A stretch of DNA of 64,000 nucleotides from Cotesia glomerata (GCF_020080835.1 NC_058165.1:19651026-19715025), one strand, 5' to 3'; shown: positions 1 through 12,265, counted from the first letter of the stretch. Numbers and translations: made by a program. Notes: a model not told the origin generated them from the letters alone.

Positions 1-42
1 TACCGTGCCTGGGGACGCAGGTTCGAACCTAACTAGAGACCG
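1..42 (+). other. tRNA-like T-arm remnant at window edge
   Basis: The bases around 17-30 contain a B-box/T-loop motif (GGTTCGAACCT), followed by a poly-T run and an AAT repeat. It looks like the 3' half of a tRNA or of a tRNA-derived SINE whose 5' half lies outside the window. A functional tRNA cannot be judged from this fragment. Confidence 0.4.
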
Positions 43-227
43 AATTTTTTTTGTTTTTTTAATAATAATAATAATAATTTTGTTATTAGTAAAATGATAA
101 AAAAAAATTTTTTCGAGTTTTTTTTTTTTTATATTATTTTCAATGTAGAGCTAAACACATGTTTAGACCGCTTGACTCTTTATTTAGACTTAACTTTCGC
201 TACTTATAGAAATAAAGTGAAAATCGC

Positions 228-306
228 ATTCGTTCTAACCGAGACTCGAACCCGAGACGCGCGCTTGCCAGACCGATAACTAACTCCTACACCGTACGAC
301 CGACGC
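228..306 (-). other. tRNA-like sequence, probably SINE head or degraded tRNA
   Basis: Read on the minus strand, the segment has an A-box-like stretch (TGTAGGAGTTAG), a possible anticodon loop CTGGCAA, and a clear B-box GGTTCGAGTCTC with a weak T-stem. Acceptor pairing is poor, so it is more likely a degraded tRNA or tRNA-derived SINE head than a working gene. Confidence 0.4.
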
Positions 307-639
307 GTTAACATACCTCTCATCATTCTTATAAGCTGAATTTATGCAATGACATTATATGCGTATAAAATTTTTTTTCTACATTTCTGCACATTTCAGA
401 CGAAAATTCGTCAATTCCCGAAAAAAAAATATTTTATACGCACCGATAGCTTTTCACCGGGGCTTTTTGCCGGAATACGCCTTTATGGTATCTGGAACGC
501 GACATATAAACTTTTGAATGAAAGATATTTTTTGACTCAGTTTGTCAAGCTGATTCAGAAAATGGGTGAATTTTTTTAAAAGTTGCGCTATAAGGACGAC
601 TGCAATAGTGAGATTATTATGAAATCTACTAATTGTGAT

Positions 640-642
640 ATT

Positions 643-675
<33 letters not shown>

Positions 676-676
676 T
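640..676. repeat. (ATT)n microsatellite
   Basis: An uninterrupted run of about twelve ATT units. Short open frames through it (poly-Ile or poly-Leu) are artefacts of the repeat. Confidence 0.9.
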
Positions 677-853
677 ATTATGCTTTGGATAAAATTTACA
701 TTGAAAACGGAACTCAGTGGACCTGTTTTCACTGTATCCATAGTTCACTCCGACTTTTACTGCCAAAAAAGGCGTCTTCTAAGGCGGCGAATTGAACTAC
801 AAATGATTTGGAAACTTTTACAGCTTAAACGGGTCTGATATTTCGACTCGGGA

Positions 854-1296
854 TCCTAAAATTGTCCTTTAATAATGGTGTTAAAGTAACACGGATCGAA
901 AATTTACACCGAGAGAATTTCACACCATTATTTCACACTACACGGCCATGTAAAGTGCTCTGGGTCCATTTTTACATCGAAATTTTTTACAGTGTATTTA
1001 TTTTAATCAAAAACTTTTATCTACTTTATATTTTATTATTTTAAACTTTCTAAATTAAATATTAACTTTTTTTTGATTATTTATCTTTAATTATTAAACA
1101 TAAAAAGTTTAATTATAAAAATTGTATTACTTAAAATATTATCAACACCGGAAAATTTATAACACCGATTTAACACCGAAAAAAAATATTTACACCGCGA
1201 CCGGTGTTACTGCTACACCGATTTCGGTGTTGAATTTAACACCGGAATTTTTAACACCGTACACCGCATGGACTCACACCGGTTTTTTTTACAGTG
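854..1296 (+). mobile_element. MITE family A, 5'-truncated copy (A1)
   Basis: This matches the right-hand part of the full copies at 3012-4268 and 40870-42121 and ends in the same terminus (TTTTTTTTACAGTG), followed by TA. It is dense in ACACCG/CGGTGT words. The 60-residue open frame inside recurs in the other copies but starts with TTG and changes amino acids freely between copies, so I do not call it a gene. Confidence 0.85.
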
Positions 1297-1349
1297 TATT
1301 TCATCACCAAAATTGTAAACAAATCCACTCGTAAGTTTCAGACTAGGTT

Positions 1350-1646
1350 ATGCTTGGTGGCGCTGAAGGCATCGTGGATCGTGATAATCACGATCCTTTT
1401 CGCCGTAGTAAGGAAACGTTTCTTTATGATCACAATACGTTTTTATTTTTTCCATTAAAAATAATTATAATAAATTTCAATTACTTTTCAGCAATCTTGT
1501 ATTGGTATATGTACGTTCATTTGCTGATGAATCCATCTAATGATCATGTTGAAGTTAATGATGATGATGATGATAATAATGATGATGATTATCCAATTCC
1601 TGTTGAAGCCGCTCCTATGAAAACAACCTCACTGAAAAGGCATTGA
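1350..1646 (+). CDS. Putative 3'-terminal two-exon gene fragment, unidentified
   Basis: I do not recognise this protein. Exon 1 would end at 1407, before a strong donor (GTAAGG). A polypyrimidine tract and TTTTCAG acceptor precede exon 2 at 1492. Splicing out 84 bp keeps the frame and gives 71 codons ending in TGA at 1644-1646. Exon 2 encodes a hydrophobic aromatic stretch (ILYWYMYVHLLMN), then an Asp/Asn-rich acidic run from GAT repeats and a basic tail (TTSLKRH). The intron is also a multiple of three without a stop, so retention would be tolerated. The upstream acceptor is unclear: an in-frame TAG lies just before the ATG, so the true exon could begin at GTTATG after ACTAG. A family A element ends about 50 bp upstream. 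This could be a host gene end or chance. Confidence 0.4.
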   Translation: MLGGAEGIVDRDNHDPFRRSKETFLYDHNTFLFFPLKIIIINFNYFSAILYWYMYVHLLMNPSNDHVEVNDDDDDNNDDDYPIPVEAAPMKTTSLKRH

Positions 1647-2354
1647 TGCTCTGTAGCCGGTATCAGAAATTAACTAGTAGGTGATAATGGAGCCTGGGCT
1701 GGAAGGAAGCGTGAAAGCATCGAAATCGAGGGGTAATCTGAGGATCGCGATCACCGTAATGTGCAGTACCGGGAGAATGCCAGCCCAGTTAGCTCTGATC
1801 CGGCAAATGCACAGCTGCGAATTATGAAGAACATAGAGCGTTAACCGTGAGACGGTGAACACTGAATGCTGATATAGATATGGTTTATGGAGCCGGATCT
1901 CTGCTCATTGTGAAACGCCTCTGGCCTCTAGAGCACTCTCCTGGGCAGCCAACACCACCCCACAGATCTAGATTGCTGTATTGGCTCGAGCTAATTCCTG
2001 CACTAGATACTATTTGGGTCTATTCTATCTCCGTGGATCCTTTTCACCAAAGCTGATTAGGAGGTACACAAAGCAGCCAATAATGCCTTTGCGGATAAGG
2101 ATAAACTCTGAGGGGAGGAGGATGACTTTTATTTTTATTTTTTTACGAGAGATCTGTATTTGTGATTGCAATAACTTTTTTTTTTACTGATCTTAAAACG
2201 ATTTAGTTTTCGGTAGTGTCTTTTTTAAAATGTATAGAAAAAGAAAATAATAATAGTTATATTAATTAATTTTTTTAATAATTTAAAAGTATAGAAAAAA
2301 TTTTTCAAATGATTTTATATTGAGTATTTATAAATTTGGCCTTACATAATATAA
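1647..2354. other. Unique sequence, possible 3' UTR of the preceding fragment
   Basis: The base composition is more balanced than in the surroundings up to about 2150, then AT-rich. No convincing frame, repeat or RNA gene was seen. If 1350-1646 is a true gene end, the first part would be its 3' untranslated region. Confidence 0.3.
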
Positions 2355-2504
2355 CACGGAAAGAAATTTCCTTTAAAATTTACCCTTAAATTAACGAGAA
2401 AATTGTCGGACGTTAAGGTACTGCTTTACCATTTACTACAAACAGAAATACTCTTTACAGTTGTGTGAGTAAAATTTACCGGAGTCTCCGGTAAAAAAAA
2501 ATTT
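2355..2504 (-). mobile_element. MITE family B fragment (B1)
   Basis: It starts with the family B terminus CACGGAAAGAAA and runs through the conserved 'fixed' segment to the ACCGGAGTCTCCGGT palindrome. There it is cut by the hairpin cluster beginning at 2505. The remainder of the element is not found on the other side of the insertion. Confidence 0.8.
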
Positions 2505-3009
2505 TCTGCCCTCCGGCCGGAAAGTGGCAACTTTCTGGCCGCTGCGCTAAACAAAGTTGCCACATTCCGGCTACGTCGAGCAGAAAAATAGTATACACAC
2601 CTTGGCCAGTAAATAAGAAAGCCTCAGATCACATGTTTGTCAACCTCGGCTTCGCCTCGGCCAACAATTACATGTGATCTGAGACTTTTCTTATTTTACT
2701 GGCCTAGGTATGTAATATACTATTTCTTGCTCTCCTAGCCGAAAGTACGCTCTTCCTGACAGCAATTCACTCCAGGAAGAGCAACTTTTATGGCCTGCTC
2801 TAACGCATGCGCGCTACGCATATTTTCTGGCTCGGCAGCACAGAACCTCGCTTTCTTTCGTATTTTTAACTAGATCATTGTTAATGAACTATTTAATAAT
2901 AATACTGCACAAATAATTTATATAAAAAGTTTAAAAAATAAAACATAATAGTTTTGTGAATTTTATTTTCTTTTTTTCTTTATATTTTGATAGTTAGTAA
3001 AGCAATGTT
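2505..3009. repeat. GC-rich multi-hairpin element, cluster 1, with AT-rich tail
   Basis: Three successive stem-loops are visible. Hairpin 1 (2505-2584) has a stem around GTGGCAACTTT. Hairpin 2 (2589-2723) has an arm of about 55 bp and the loop CCTCGGCTTCGCCTCGG. Hairpin 3 (about 2749-2783) has the stem GCTCTTCCTG. Spacers carry AGTATAC or GTAATATACTAT. A tail from about 2855 is shared with 15265-15545, except for about 115 bp missing here. The tail is cut at 3011 by the A2 MITE. No protein is encoded. Confidence 0.85.
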
Positions 3010-3011
3010 TA

Positions 3012-4268
3012 CACTGTAAAAAAAGTGGTGTTAAAATGGACTCATTTTAACACCGCTTTGTAACACCTGTGTATTAACACCGGTGTAGCGGTGCTCTTTT
3101 GCGGTGTTAAAAATCCGGTGTTAAACCGGTGTAATATCAGTGTAACCGGTGTAATACCGCTGTAACAGTAGAATAAATTTACACCGTATCGGAATATGAA
3201 TATTACATGATCCATAAAACACAATTAATATTCAATATTTATCAAAATGAGACAAGTAACATTTATTTAAGAATTTTCAACTTATAAAATTACACAGAAA
3301 TCGATTTAATGAATGTTATACAACAAGTTAAATAGTATTTACAATATTAAATGTTTAGGAACAATATAATCATTATTTTTATCGTAACCATGATGTTTCT
3401 CATAATATAATGGATGTTTTAAACATGACAAATCTACGGATGTGCAAAAATAAATTATCTATATTAAAATCATTAAAAAACGTTCAAAATTGTCGTAAAA
3501 TTGTTCTAAAAATGTTTCAAATTTGTTGCAAAAGCACTCTAAAACTGTCCAAAAAATGTTCCAAAATTGTCTCAAAAATATCCGAAAAATATCTCAAATG
3601 TATTCAAAATTTATTCTCAAATAGTTAAAAAAATGTTTTAAGATTATTCAAAAAAGATTCCACAAGATTTGAGGACAAAATTTCAACCAAATTGCTTCAA
3701 ATAAATTGCATTGATTCTAAAATTATCTTAGAAGTATTCCGAAAATCTTAAAAAAAAATACTTAAAAGTTATGAAATAATTACTAAAATCCACTATTTTA
3801 GAGTTTTCGATTATCTATATAATGTCCTAAAATTGTCCTTTAATAATGATGTTAAAGTAACACGGATCGAAAATTTACACCGAGAGAATTTCACACCATT
3901 ATTTCACACCACACGCCTATGTAAAGTGCTCTGGATCCATTTTTACATCGAAATTTTTTACAGTGTATTTATTTTAATCAAAAACTTTTATCTTTTTTAT
4001 ATTTTATTATTTTGAACTTTCTAAATTAAATATTAATTTTTTTTTGATTATTTATCTTTAATTATTAAACATAAAAAGTTTAATTATAAAAATTGTGTTA
4101 CTTAAAATATTATCAACACCGGAAAATTTATAACACCGCTTTAACACCGAACAAAAATATTTACACCGCGACCGGTGTTACTGCTACACCGATTTCGGTG
4201 TTAAATTTAACACCGCAATTTTTAACACCGTACACCGCATGGACTCACACCGGTTTTTTTTTACAATG
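3012..4268 (+). mobile_element. MITE family A, full-length copy (A2)
   Basis: Terminal inverted repeats CACTGTAAAAAAA and TTTTTTTACAATG are flanked by TA on each side (3010-3011, 4269-4270). The element is 1257 bp. Both ends are packed with ACACCG/CGGTGT words, often as ACACCGGTGT palindromes, and the middle is AT-rich. An internal copy of the terminus (TTTTTTACAGTGTA near 3957-3968) suggests the element arose by joining two shorter units. No transposase is encoded. Confidence 0.9.
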
Positions 4269-4270
4269 TA

Positions 4271-5129
4271 ATAAATAAACAGCCGAATTGATTTTTGCTT
4301 TTTCTATATTTGTGTATCTTTTGCCATATAACATGCCAGGGGACTGTTTTTTTTTTATCAAATTCAGAAAAATCAAGCAAACTATTTCAATGCATTCAAC
4401 TTTTCAAGTTCTCAATGACTGTTTACTTTAATTAGAATAATATTAAGACTTATGGATCCAATTTTATAAATAAATTATAAATAAAAATAGTTGCCAGGGG
4501 ACTGAGTTTTTAAGTGGCCCAGACACATATTTCCAGCACAAACGGTGCTTTGACACTAAATAAAATGCCGATAAAGCGCTAACAGCCCTATGGTTATTAA
4601 CTCAAGGCTTGTTAGATCCTTATAAACCTTACAAAAGGTAAAATAACACGCTGGATTTTTTTTTTGGCTTTGAACTTCTGGCAGGGGACTGTTCTTAAAA
4701 TTCCTGGGACAAACTTTGGTTTAATGAATTTAATGAAACAAATTAATTTTCGGTACTTTTTATTGAAGACGATTGTTAGTTAACTAATTAAGTTTATAAA
4801 CATTATGGACCAAATTATATATTATGGACGAATAACTTAAAATTTAATCTTAAAGTTTTAATTTTGGAAATGGGACAGCCCAGGGGACTGTTATTTCGGT
4901 GGCTTACGAATTTATAACAAAAAAACCAAAATTTATTTCATTTTAGTTTTCAATGCTCCAAATAGAAATGTTTTTTTACTTTCGTAATAAATTTTTTTTA
5001 GTAACAAAATAACAATTTTTCTAATAAAAAAATACCTGGGACAGCAAAAAACATCCTTATAGAGAATCACCCATACATACAAAATTACTCAATTATAACA
5101 GGGGACGATGAAGGTATTAAAATTACGAT
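4271..5129. other. AT-rich sequence with spaced CAGGGGACTG words
   Basis: No gene is visible. The word CAGGGGACTG recurs near 4335, 4496, 4682 and 4870, roughly 160-190 bp apart, with degenerate relatives (CTGGGACAGC, CAGGGGACGA) near 5036 and 5100. It may be an eroded tandem repeat. Confidence 0.35.
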
Positions 5130-5313
5130 AACTCAAATAGCTTTAGTAGCGACACAAACGTCTTATGATTTATTTCAAAGAGGATTTGTTAACTATTAAC
5201 AAATCTTTGAATAAAATAAATCGGCGAATTCAACCAAATAAACCAAAACAAAATAGTATTTGGTTGAAAGTAATCCAAATTTATGTCAAACAAATTTGTT
5301 TACATTAAATATG
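5130..5313. repeat. Dispersed repeat N, intact copy
   Basis: This contains TAACTATTAACAAATC and a TTTGGTTGAAAGTAATCC segment. It is found in reverse complement at 58505-58626 plus 59652-59713, where two insertions interrupt it. This copy therefore serves as the empty-site reference for those insertions. Confidence 0.75.
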
Positions 5314-5315
5314 TA

Positions 5316-7070
5316 CACGGAAAGTAATTTTCTTTAAGAATTACCGTTAAAATCACAGTAATCGTGGGACATTCGTAAATTCCTGATCTAATTACAATTA
5401 TTTCAATAATTATTCACAATTACAATGTAAAAAATCCAGAAAAGTACCATTAATTTTTACTGTAGCATACCGGTAAAAAATAATAAACGTAAAAAATTAA
5501 TTAGATTAAAAGTTATTTTCACTGATTTAATCTTAAAAATTACCGTAAAATCAAAAGATTTTACTGAAACTACTATAAAATTTACCGGAGTCTCCGGTAA
5601 AAACGAATCTAAGTAACGGTACTATCCACCGACTTTTCAGCGGCACTGCAATCGCTGTAGACTTCTCAGCTGTTTACAAAATTTCACATGTCAGTGATCA
5701 GTTGACACTGAATTACAGTTAATTCTAACAACACATTTATACAATTATCATTATAATAAAATTTTATGCAATTAGTTAACTATTAATTGTAAAGATGTGC
5801 TTTAATGACATTCGCAATTATATATAAATATTTGCTATTATTCTGTATATATAGATTGTAAAGTGGAATAACCTAAAAAAATAAATTAAATTAAAAAAAT
5901 CAAATAAACATTTAATGTTGTTAAATTAAAATCAACTATTTTTTAAACATAAAACCTATAAAATTTATACTAATTATTTTTCTTTAATAACAATATGTTG
6001 AATAATAATTATATTCCGAGCGGCAAGCTGCATTGAAAATTAAAAAAATTTTTTTTACCGGAGACTCCGGTAAATTTTACTCACACAACTGTAAAAAATA
6101 TTTTTGTTTCTAGTAAATGGTAAGGCAGCACCTGAGCGTCCCACAATTACAATACAGTCCCTTAATTTTTCTCGTTAATGTAAGGGTAAATTTTCTTTGA
6201 AAATTACCGTTTAAACCACAGTAATCGTGGGACATTCGTAAATTACTGATCTAATTACAATTATTTCAATAATTATTCACAATTACAATGTAAAAAATCC
6301 AGAAAAGTACCATTAATTTTTACTGTAGCATACCGGTAAAAAATAATAAACGTAAAAAATTAATTAGATTAAAAGTTATTTTCACTGATTTAATCTTAAA
6401 AATTACCGTAAAATCAAAAGATTTTACTGAAACTACTATAAAATTTACCAGAGTCTCCGGTAAAAAAGAATCTAAGTTACGGTACTATCCACCGACTTTT
6501 CAGCGGCGCTGCAATCGCTGTAGACTTCTCAGCTGTTTACAAAATTTCACATGCCAGTGATCAGTTGACACTGAATTACAGTTAATTCTAACAACACATT
6601 TATACAATTATCATTATAATAAAATTTTATGCAATTAGTTAACTATTAATTGTAAAGATGTGCTTTAATGTCATTCGCAATTATCTATAAATATTTGCTA
6701 TTATTCTGTATATATAGATTGTAAAGTGAAATAACCTAAAAAAATTAATAAAATTAAAAAAATCAAATAAACATTTAATGTTGTTAAATTAAAATCAACT
6801 ATTTTTTAAACATAAAACCTAGAAAATTTATACTAATTATTTTTCTTTAATAACAATATGTTGAATAATAATTATATTCCGAGCGGCAAGCTGCATTGAA
6901 AATTAAAAAAATTTTTTTTACCGACCGGTAAATTTTACTTACACCTGTAAAAAGTATTTCTGTTTCTAGTAAATGGTTAAGCAGCACCTTACCGCTCCAC
7001 GATTACAATACAGTCCGGTAATTTTTCTCGTTAATTTAAGGGTAAGTTTTAAAGAAAATTTTCTTCCGTG
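5316..7070 (+). mobile_element. MITE family B, tandem dimer (B2)
   Basis: It is bounded by CACGGAAAG and CTTCCGTG with TA on both sides (5314-5315, 7071-7072). It holds two units of about 863 bp, measured from CGTGGGACATTCG at 5363 and 6226. Each unit carries the palindromic ACCGGAGTCTCCGGT motif or a shortened form, and many TTACCG/CGGTAA words. At the unit junction the outer terminus is lost and only its palindromic AATTTTCTTTGAAAATT core remains. No coding capacity is visible. Confidence 0.9.
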
Positions 7071-7072
7071 TA

Positions 7073-7799
7073 TTTTTAAGTGATTTTAAATAAATCTACG
7101 AATTTAAATCAAACAAACTGTTTTTCTCAATATAATAATAAACTTTTTCTGATTTTTTAACCTAATTTTAATATAACTTCCCTCTGAAGAGTCTCTCAAC
7201 GATCAATAAACCAAAACTCTTTAAACAAAAACCAGTCAAGCAATTAAATTCATTTGTCAATAATTTAACGAATGTTGACGTATTTCGTGGTATGACGGGT
7301 GGTCCGATTAATTCTTATCGAGTTTCAATTCACAATTAACTTATATGTCCTCTCAGTTTGGCTAATTGCCGGCAGGCTCCGAGAACAAGAGTAGTAAGGG
7401 CCATCGAGCTTAATATTTGTTGTGTGGCCCAGGGCAAAAAGTCCCAACGTATGTCCCCAAAAAAAGGTTATTCCGATTGCGGCCTTTTTGCGGGTATACC
7501 GGCAATCGCGTGCTCTGGTGGTCTTGTCAGCCCGGATTCTTTTTCAAATGCTTGTCTTGTTCACGAGTGCACCAAAATAAACAATTATGTACCTATATAT
7601 CTATATACTTATTTGTAAACCCGGCATTATCTTTCAATCTGTTGATAAAACAACTCCGTGATAAATTAAGCCGACCATTTTAATTCCTCTGCTGATCAGA
7701 TCTCCCGAAATATTCCAAAAATATTCCGAAAATTCCTGAGCCCAAATTTTTCAATTAATCTCTAATTTTTCGGGATGAGCTTATATTCCTAAAAACGTC
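7073..7799. other. Unique sequence, no gene supported
   Basis: The middle (about 7350-7600) is less AT-rich and has overlapping short open frames of 86-88 codons. They resemble nothing I know and have no splice or start context. No repeat or RNA gene was seen. Confidence 0.3.
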
Positions 7800-8035
7800 A
7801 ATAATTAAGAAATGACCTTGTATCTTGTCAACTATTGACATTTTTAAAGATATAAACTCATCCCGATGTTACACTCATCGAGACCTTTCATTTGAGTACC
7901 CACATCAATTTTTCATATATTTCATTTATATTATATATATGTATATATGAAAAATATATAAAAAATGCATGTGGGTACTCAAATGAAAGCTCTTGAGGAG
8001 TGTAATATCAGAATGAGCTTATATTTTTCAAACAT
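7800..8035. repeat. Palindromic Helitron-type internal unit
   Basis: Two arms, roughly 7850-7915 and 7965-8030, are inverted repeats around an AT microsatellite. They contain GAGTACCCACAT and its complement ATGTGGGTACTC. The same unit builds the arrays at 32.2-34.2, 43.1-44.4 and 55.8-57.9 kb, which end in Helitron 3' termini. This copy has no visible terminus. Confidence 0.8.
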
Positions 8036-8167
8036 CAATATTTATCAAAATGCTATTGATAAATAATAAAATAAAATTGATAATTTTTTTGCAAATTTAT
8101 TATTAGGGCATTCCATAGTGACTGTTAGGACATATGACTCTGGAATTCCATCAATTATATATAATTA

Positions 8168-8870
8168 CACGGGAAAAAATTTCTGGGAAAATTTACGATA
8201 CAACTATTGTAAAGCTGGACTATACTTTGATTACTATTAATTTTCAAATATTTTAGAAGAAAAAATACTATTTATTCATGAAAAAATACGATATTACTAT
8301 TGTAAAAAGTAAGAGATGAAAATTTCCAGTGCTGCCTCTGTATCTTTCCAATAGAACTATAGCAAATTTTACAATAGTTGAATTGGAATGTTTCTCAATT
8401 AGTGTGAGTGATGGCCGTGCACAGCGCTAGACTCCGAGTTTATGTAAATGTTAAAGGATATGTGTCTTAGTTTACCTCAGGTAGCGTAGAGGGAGAGTCT
8501 CTGGCTGCCAACACAGAGTTCTGGGTTCGATTCCCAGATAGCACGAAAATGTCGGTTTCTTTTTTCGATTACTGTACAGGTACCAATTAGTCCACTCTTC
8601 TATCTCTCTCCCTCCCTAATATTTCTTTTAAAAAAACCAACTGTGAATTTTTACAATAGTTGAATGGTAAAGTTCACAAACACATATTGTATAATTTGCT
8701 CTATAGTATTCGACTTTTTAAGACTCTTGCTTGTCTTATTTGTTGGATAAAATTTACAATAGTAGATCGTAAAAATTACTAAATAAGAAGTATAGTCCAC
8801 CGTTACTCTTTTATTTAGTAAAAATTACAATAGTAAATTAGTAAAAACTCCTTCAATTTTATTTCCGTGT
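8168..8870 (+). mobile_element. MITE family E (E1) with embedded tRNA-like segment
   Basis: It runs from CACGGGAAAAAA to TTATTTCCGTG with TA on both sides. The word ACAATAGT or its complement ACTATTGT occurs about six times across 703 bp, on both strands. A tRNA-like segment lies in the middle. The second copy is at 29655-30350. It encodes no protein. Confidence 0.9.
8473..8545 (+). other. tRNA-Gly-like segment inside MITE E1
   Basis: It has an A-box-like TAGCGTAGAGGGAGAG, a loop CTGCCAA that would present GCC (Gly) at 8507-8509 within an imperfect CTCTG/CAGAG stem, and a perfect five-pair T-stem CTGGG/CCCAG around TTCGATT. Acceptor pairing is not seen, so it is tRNA-derived rather than a functional tRNA. 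It could act as a pol III promoter. Confidence 0.65.
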
Positions 8871-8872
8871 AT

Positions 8873-9103
8873 GTGACTGAAACTTATACTATAGTAAAAT
8901 TTATCTTATAATATAGATAAATAACTAATTAACAACATCCCTTTATCAAAAACCTCCATTACTTTTAGTAGATTTTATAAAAATCTAACTATTGCAGCCG
9001 TCCTCGTGGCGTAACTTTTAAAAAATTAAGCCATTTTCTGACTTAGTTTGTCGAGCTGAGTCAGAAAATATATATAGTTCAAAAGTTTATATATGTATGT
9101 ATT

Positions 9104-9134
<31 letters not shown>

Positions 9135-10277
9135 TTATACGATATAACGCGGCTTGTCAGCACGATAGCGTTTTCAATTTATGACCGATTCTTCTCAAAC
9201 TCAGCATGCTTTATCTGTCGATCAAGACCAAGGTTAAGTTCAAAGATGAGCTTAATCGGGCGAGTAATTTGGAAATGACAGGATTTTGAAATTTTGAAAA
9301 TCGTAAAAATTGATGTTTTTACTACTTCAACTTGGTATAATTACTGAACTAGTCAAGATATTGAAATTCGGTAAAATGCATCGTAAAGCTCTTTTAATAA
9401 GCTTCAATTTTCACCACTTAGAAGTGGTAGTAGCCTCAATATTACTCCTTTTAGAGTTCGCTTAATGAAACTGTTTTACTATTGCAGCCGTTTTAGAATT
9501 ATTTTCTACATCATAGCTTATTCATGATGTAAATTCAATAATTACGATAATGATCAGTCTTTTGTGTAATGTTTTCGGGTAGGTTGTCAGTAAATATGTC
9601 ACAAATTAGTTCTAACCATTGTTTTCTTCAACTAAAATTTTATCCGGTTGAAAAATTCTGATTAACTTGAAAACTGTTGTTTTTAAGCAGTTACTTAAAA
9701 TTTGGACATTTATAATTCAAATCTTATAATCTGTGCAATTCTTTGGTAAATATTTGAGAAACTTTTTCTTCACAAGATAATTTTTTTTCCAAAATTTGTT
9801 GTAAATAGTTTTAAATTTATTATTGAATTTTGTTTTTAATTCATGAATTAAGTTATACATTATCAGTGTTATTATATTATTTTATCAAAAATCAATTTTT
9901 TTTATTTGAAAAATCTACTTCCATTTCGGCTGCCGAATGGCCTTTTTAAGTTTCTCTTAATTATCATTTGACTGAGTGTGACTGGTGGGACTGAGAAAAA
10001 TCCTTCTCTCTTACCAAAGGTATCCTTAAAGTCCAATTTCAGTTCGACCACTAAACTTTTAAAAAATACTAAATTTATCCTACAAACATTCAATATTATG
10101 AAGAATTAGACTGATTACCTACGTAGAAACAATTACAAAGATTTGTTTTTATTGTGACCGGTGGGACAGGGATTTGCGACTGGTGGGACAAGTACAAAAT
10201 GTCTACATCAAGTTGTTTATTAAAAAGACTTTTATATTATTTCAACCTTAGAAACATTATTGTTTATATATTTAACT
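8873..10277. other. AT-rich intergenic sequence with eroded repeats
   Basis: No gene is visible. A short TA microsatellite lies near 9106-9128. The segment around 9130-9420 looks like a diverged reverse copy of 38300-38640. The segment at 9905-9945 contains TTCGGCTGCCGAA and is found again, inverted, at 38150-38187. The phrase GGTGGGAC recurs near 9985, 10160 and 10180. Confidence 0.4.
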
Positions 10278-10278
10278 A

Positions 10279-11532
10279 CACTGCAAAAAAAAAACCGGAG
10301 TGAGTCCATGCGGTGTACGGTGTTGAAAATTCCGCTGTTAAATTCAACACCGAAATCGGTGTAGCAGTAACACCGGTCGCGGTGTAAATACTTTGTTCGG
10401 TGTTAAATCGGTGTTATAAATTTTCCGGTGTTGATAATATTTTAAGTAACACAATTTTTATAATTAAACTTTTTATGTTTAATAATTAAAGATAAATAAT
10501 CAAAAAAAAGTTAATATTTAATTTAGAAAGTTTAAAATAATAAAATATAAAAAAGATGAAAGTTTTTGATTAAAATAAATACACTGTAAAAAATTTCGAT
10601 GTAAAAATGGACCCAGAGCACTTTACATGGCCGTGTAGTGTGAAATAATGGTGTGAAATTCTCTCGGTGTAAATTTTCAATCCGTGTTACTTTAACACCA
10701 TTATTAAAGGACAATTTTAGGACATCATATAGATAATCGGAAACTCTAAAATAGTGGATTTTAGTAATTATTTCATAACTTTTAAGTATTTTTTTTAAGA
10801 TTTTCGGAATACTTCTAAGATAATTTTAGAATCAATGCAATTTATTTGAAGCAATTTGGTTGAAATTTTGTCCTCAAATCTTGTGGAATCTTTTTTGAAT
10901 AATCTTAAAACATTTTTTTAACTATTTGAGAACAAATTTTGAATACATTTGAGACATTTTTCGGATATTTTTGAGACACTTTTGAAGCATTTTTTGGACA
11001 GTTTTAGAGTGTTTTTACAACAAATTTGAAACATTTTTAGAATAATTTTACAACAATTTTGAACGTTTTTTAAATGATTTTCATATAGATAATTTATTTT
11101 TGCACGTCTGTAGATTTGTCATTAAAACATCCATTATATTATGAGAAACATCATGGTTACGATAAAAATAATTATTATATTGTTCCTAAACATTTAATAT
11201 TGTAAATACTATTTAACTTGTTGTATAACATTCATTAAATCGATTTCTGAGTAATTTTATAAATTGAAAATTCTTAAATAAATGTTACTTGTCTCATTTT
11301 GATAAATATTGAATATTAATTGTGTTTTATGGATCATGTAATATTCATACTCCGATACGGTGTAAATTTATTCTACTGTTACACCGGTATTACACCGGTT
11401 ACACCGATATTACACCGGTTTAACACCGGATTTTTAACACCGCAAAAGAGCACCGCTACACCGGTGTTAATACACAGGTGTTACATAGCGGTGTTAAAAT
11501 GAGTCCATTTTAACACCGCTTTTTTTTCAGTG
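10279..11532 (-). mobile_element. MITE family A, full-length inverted copy (A3)
   Basis: This is the reverse complement of A2 along its whole length (1254 bp), with TA on both flanks (10277-10278, 11533-11534). The left terminus reads CACTGCAAAAAAAAAACCGG, the right TTTTTTTTCAGTG. Internal words and layout match A2 and A5. Confidence 0.9.
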
Positions 11533-11814
11533 TAGTGATAATTGCATAAGTTAGTGAATTAATAATAATAGCGATATAGATGATTGGGTTGTTGATGAAT
11601 TACTCTAGTGAAATCTTGAAAAACTTGTGTCGATTTTTGAAGGCTAGTAAAGAAATAAATCTTCCTATGTTAACTGTGTTAATGCTGTGTCCGTGGTTAT
11701 TGTATATAATTCTACTGCGTTGATAAGGAAAATCAATGTACATTATATAAGGTAAAAGCCCCAATTATTGACGGGGGTCTAAATATTGACACCCTAAATT
11801 ATCTTTAAATATAT

Positions 11815-12265
11815 TAAATGATTTTCATATAGATAATTTATTTTTGCACATCCGTAGAATTTTCATGTTTAAAACATCCATTATATTATGAGAAACATCA
11901 TGGTTACGATAAAAATAATTATTATATTGTTCCTAAACATTTAATATTGTAAATACTATTTAACTTGTTGTATAACATTAATTAAATCGATTTCTGCGTA
12001 ATTTTATAAGTTGAAAATTCTTACATAAATGTTACTTGTCTCATTTTGATAAATATTGAATATTAATTGTGTTTTATGGATCATGTAATATTCATAATCC
12101 GATACGGTGTAAATTTATTCTACTGTTACACCTGTATTACATCGGTTACACTGATATTACACCGGTTTAACACCGTATAAAAACACCGCTACACTGGTGT
12201 TAATACATAGGTGTTACAAAGTGGTGTTAAAATGAGCCCATTTTAACACCGCTTTTTTGACAGTG
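11815..12265 (-). mobile_element. MITE family A, truncated inverted copy (A4)
   Basis: This is the outer part of a family A element in the same orientation as A3. It ends in TTTTTTGACAGTG followed by TA and starts abruptly in the AT-rich middle. It lies about 280 bp from A3. Confidence 0.85.

Noticed and set aside
4335..5110. CAGGGGACTG repeats as a regulatory array
   Set aside because: Spacing is irregular and later copies are degenerate; recorded only as a sequence feature.
7358..7683. Two overlapping frames of 86 and 88 codons
   Set aside because: No known motif, no splice signals of note, and mutually exclusive frames.
8473..8545. Functional tRNA-Gly(GCC) gene
   Set aside because: The T-arm is perfect, but no acceptor stem pairs, the anticodon stem is imperfect, and the second copy has lost the anticodon.
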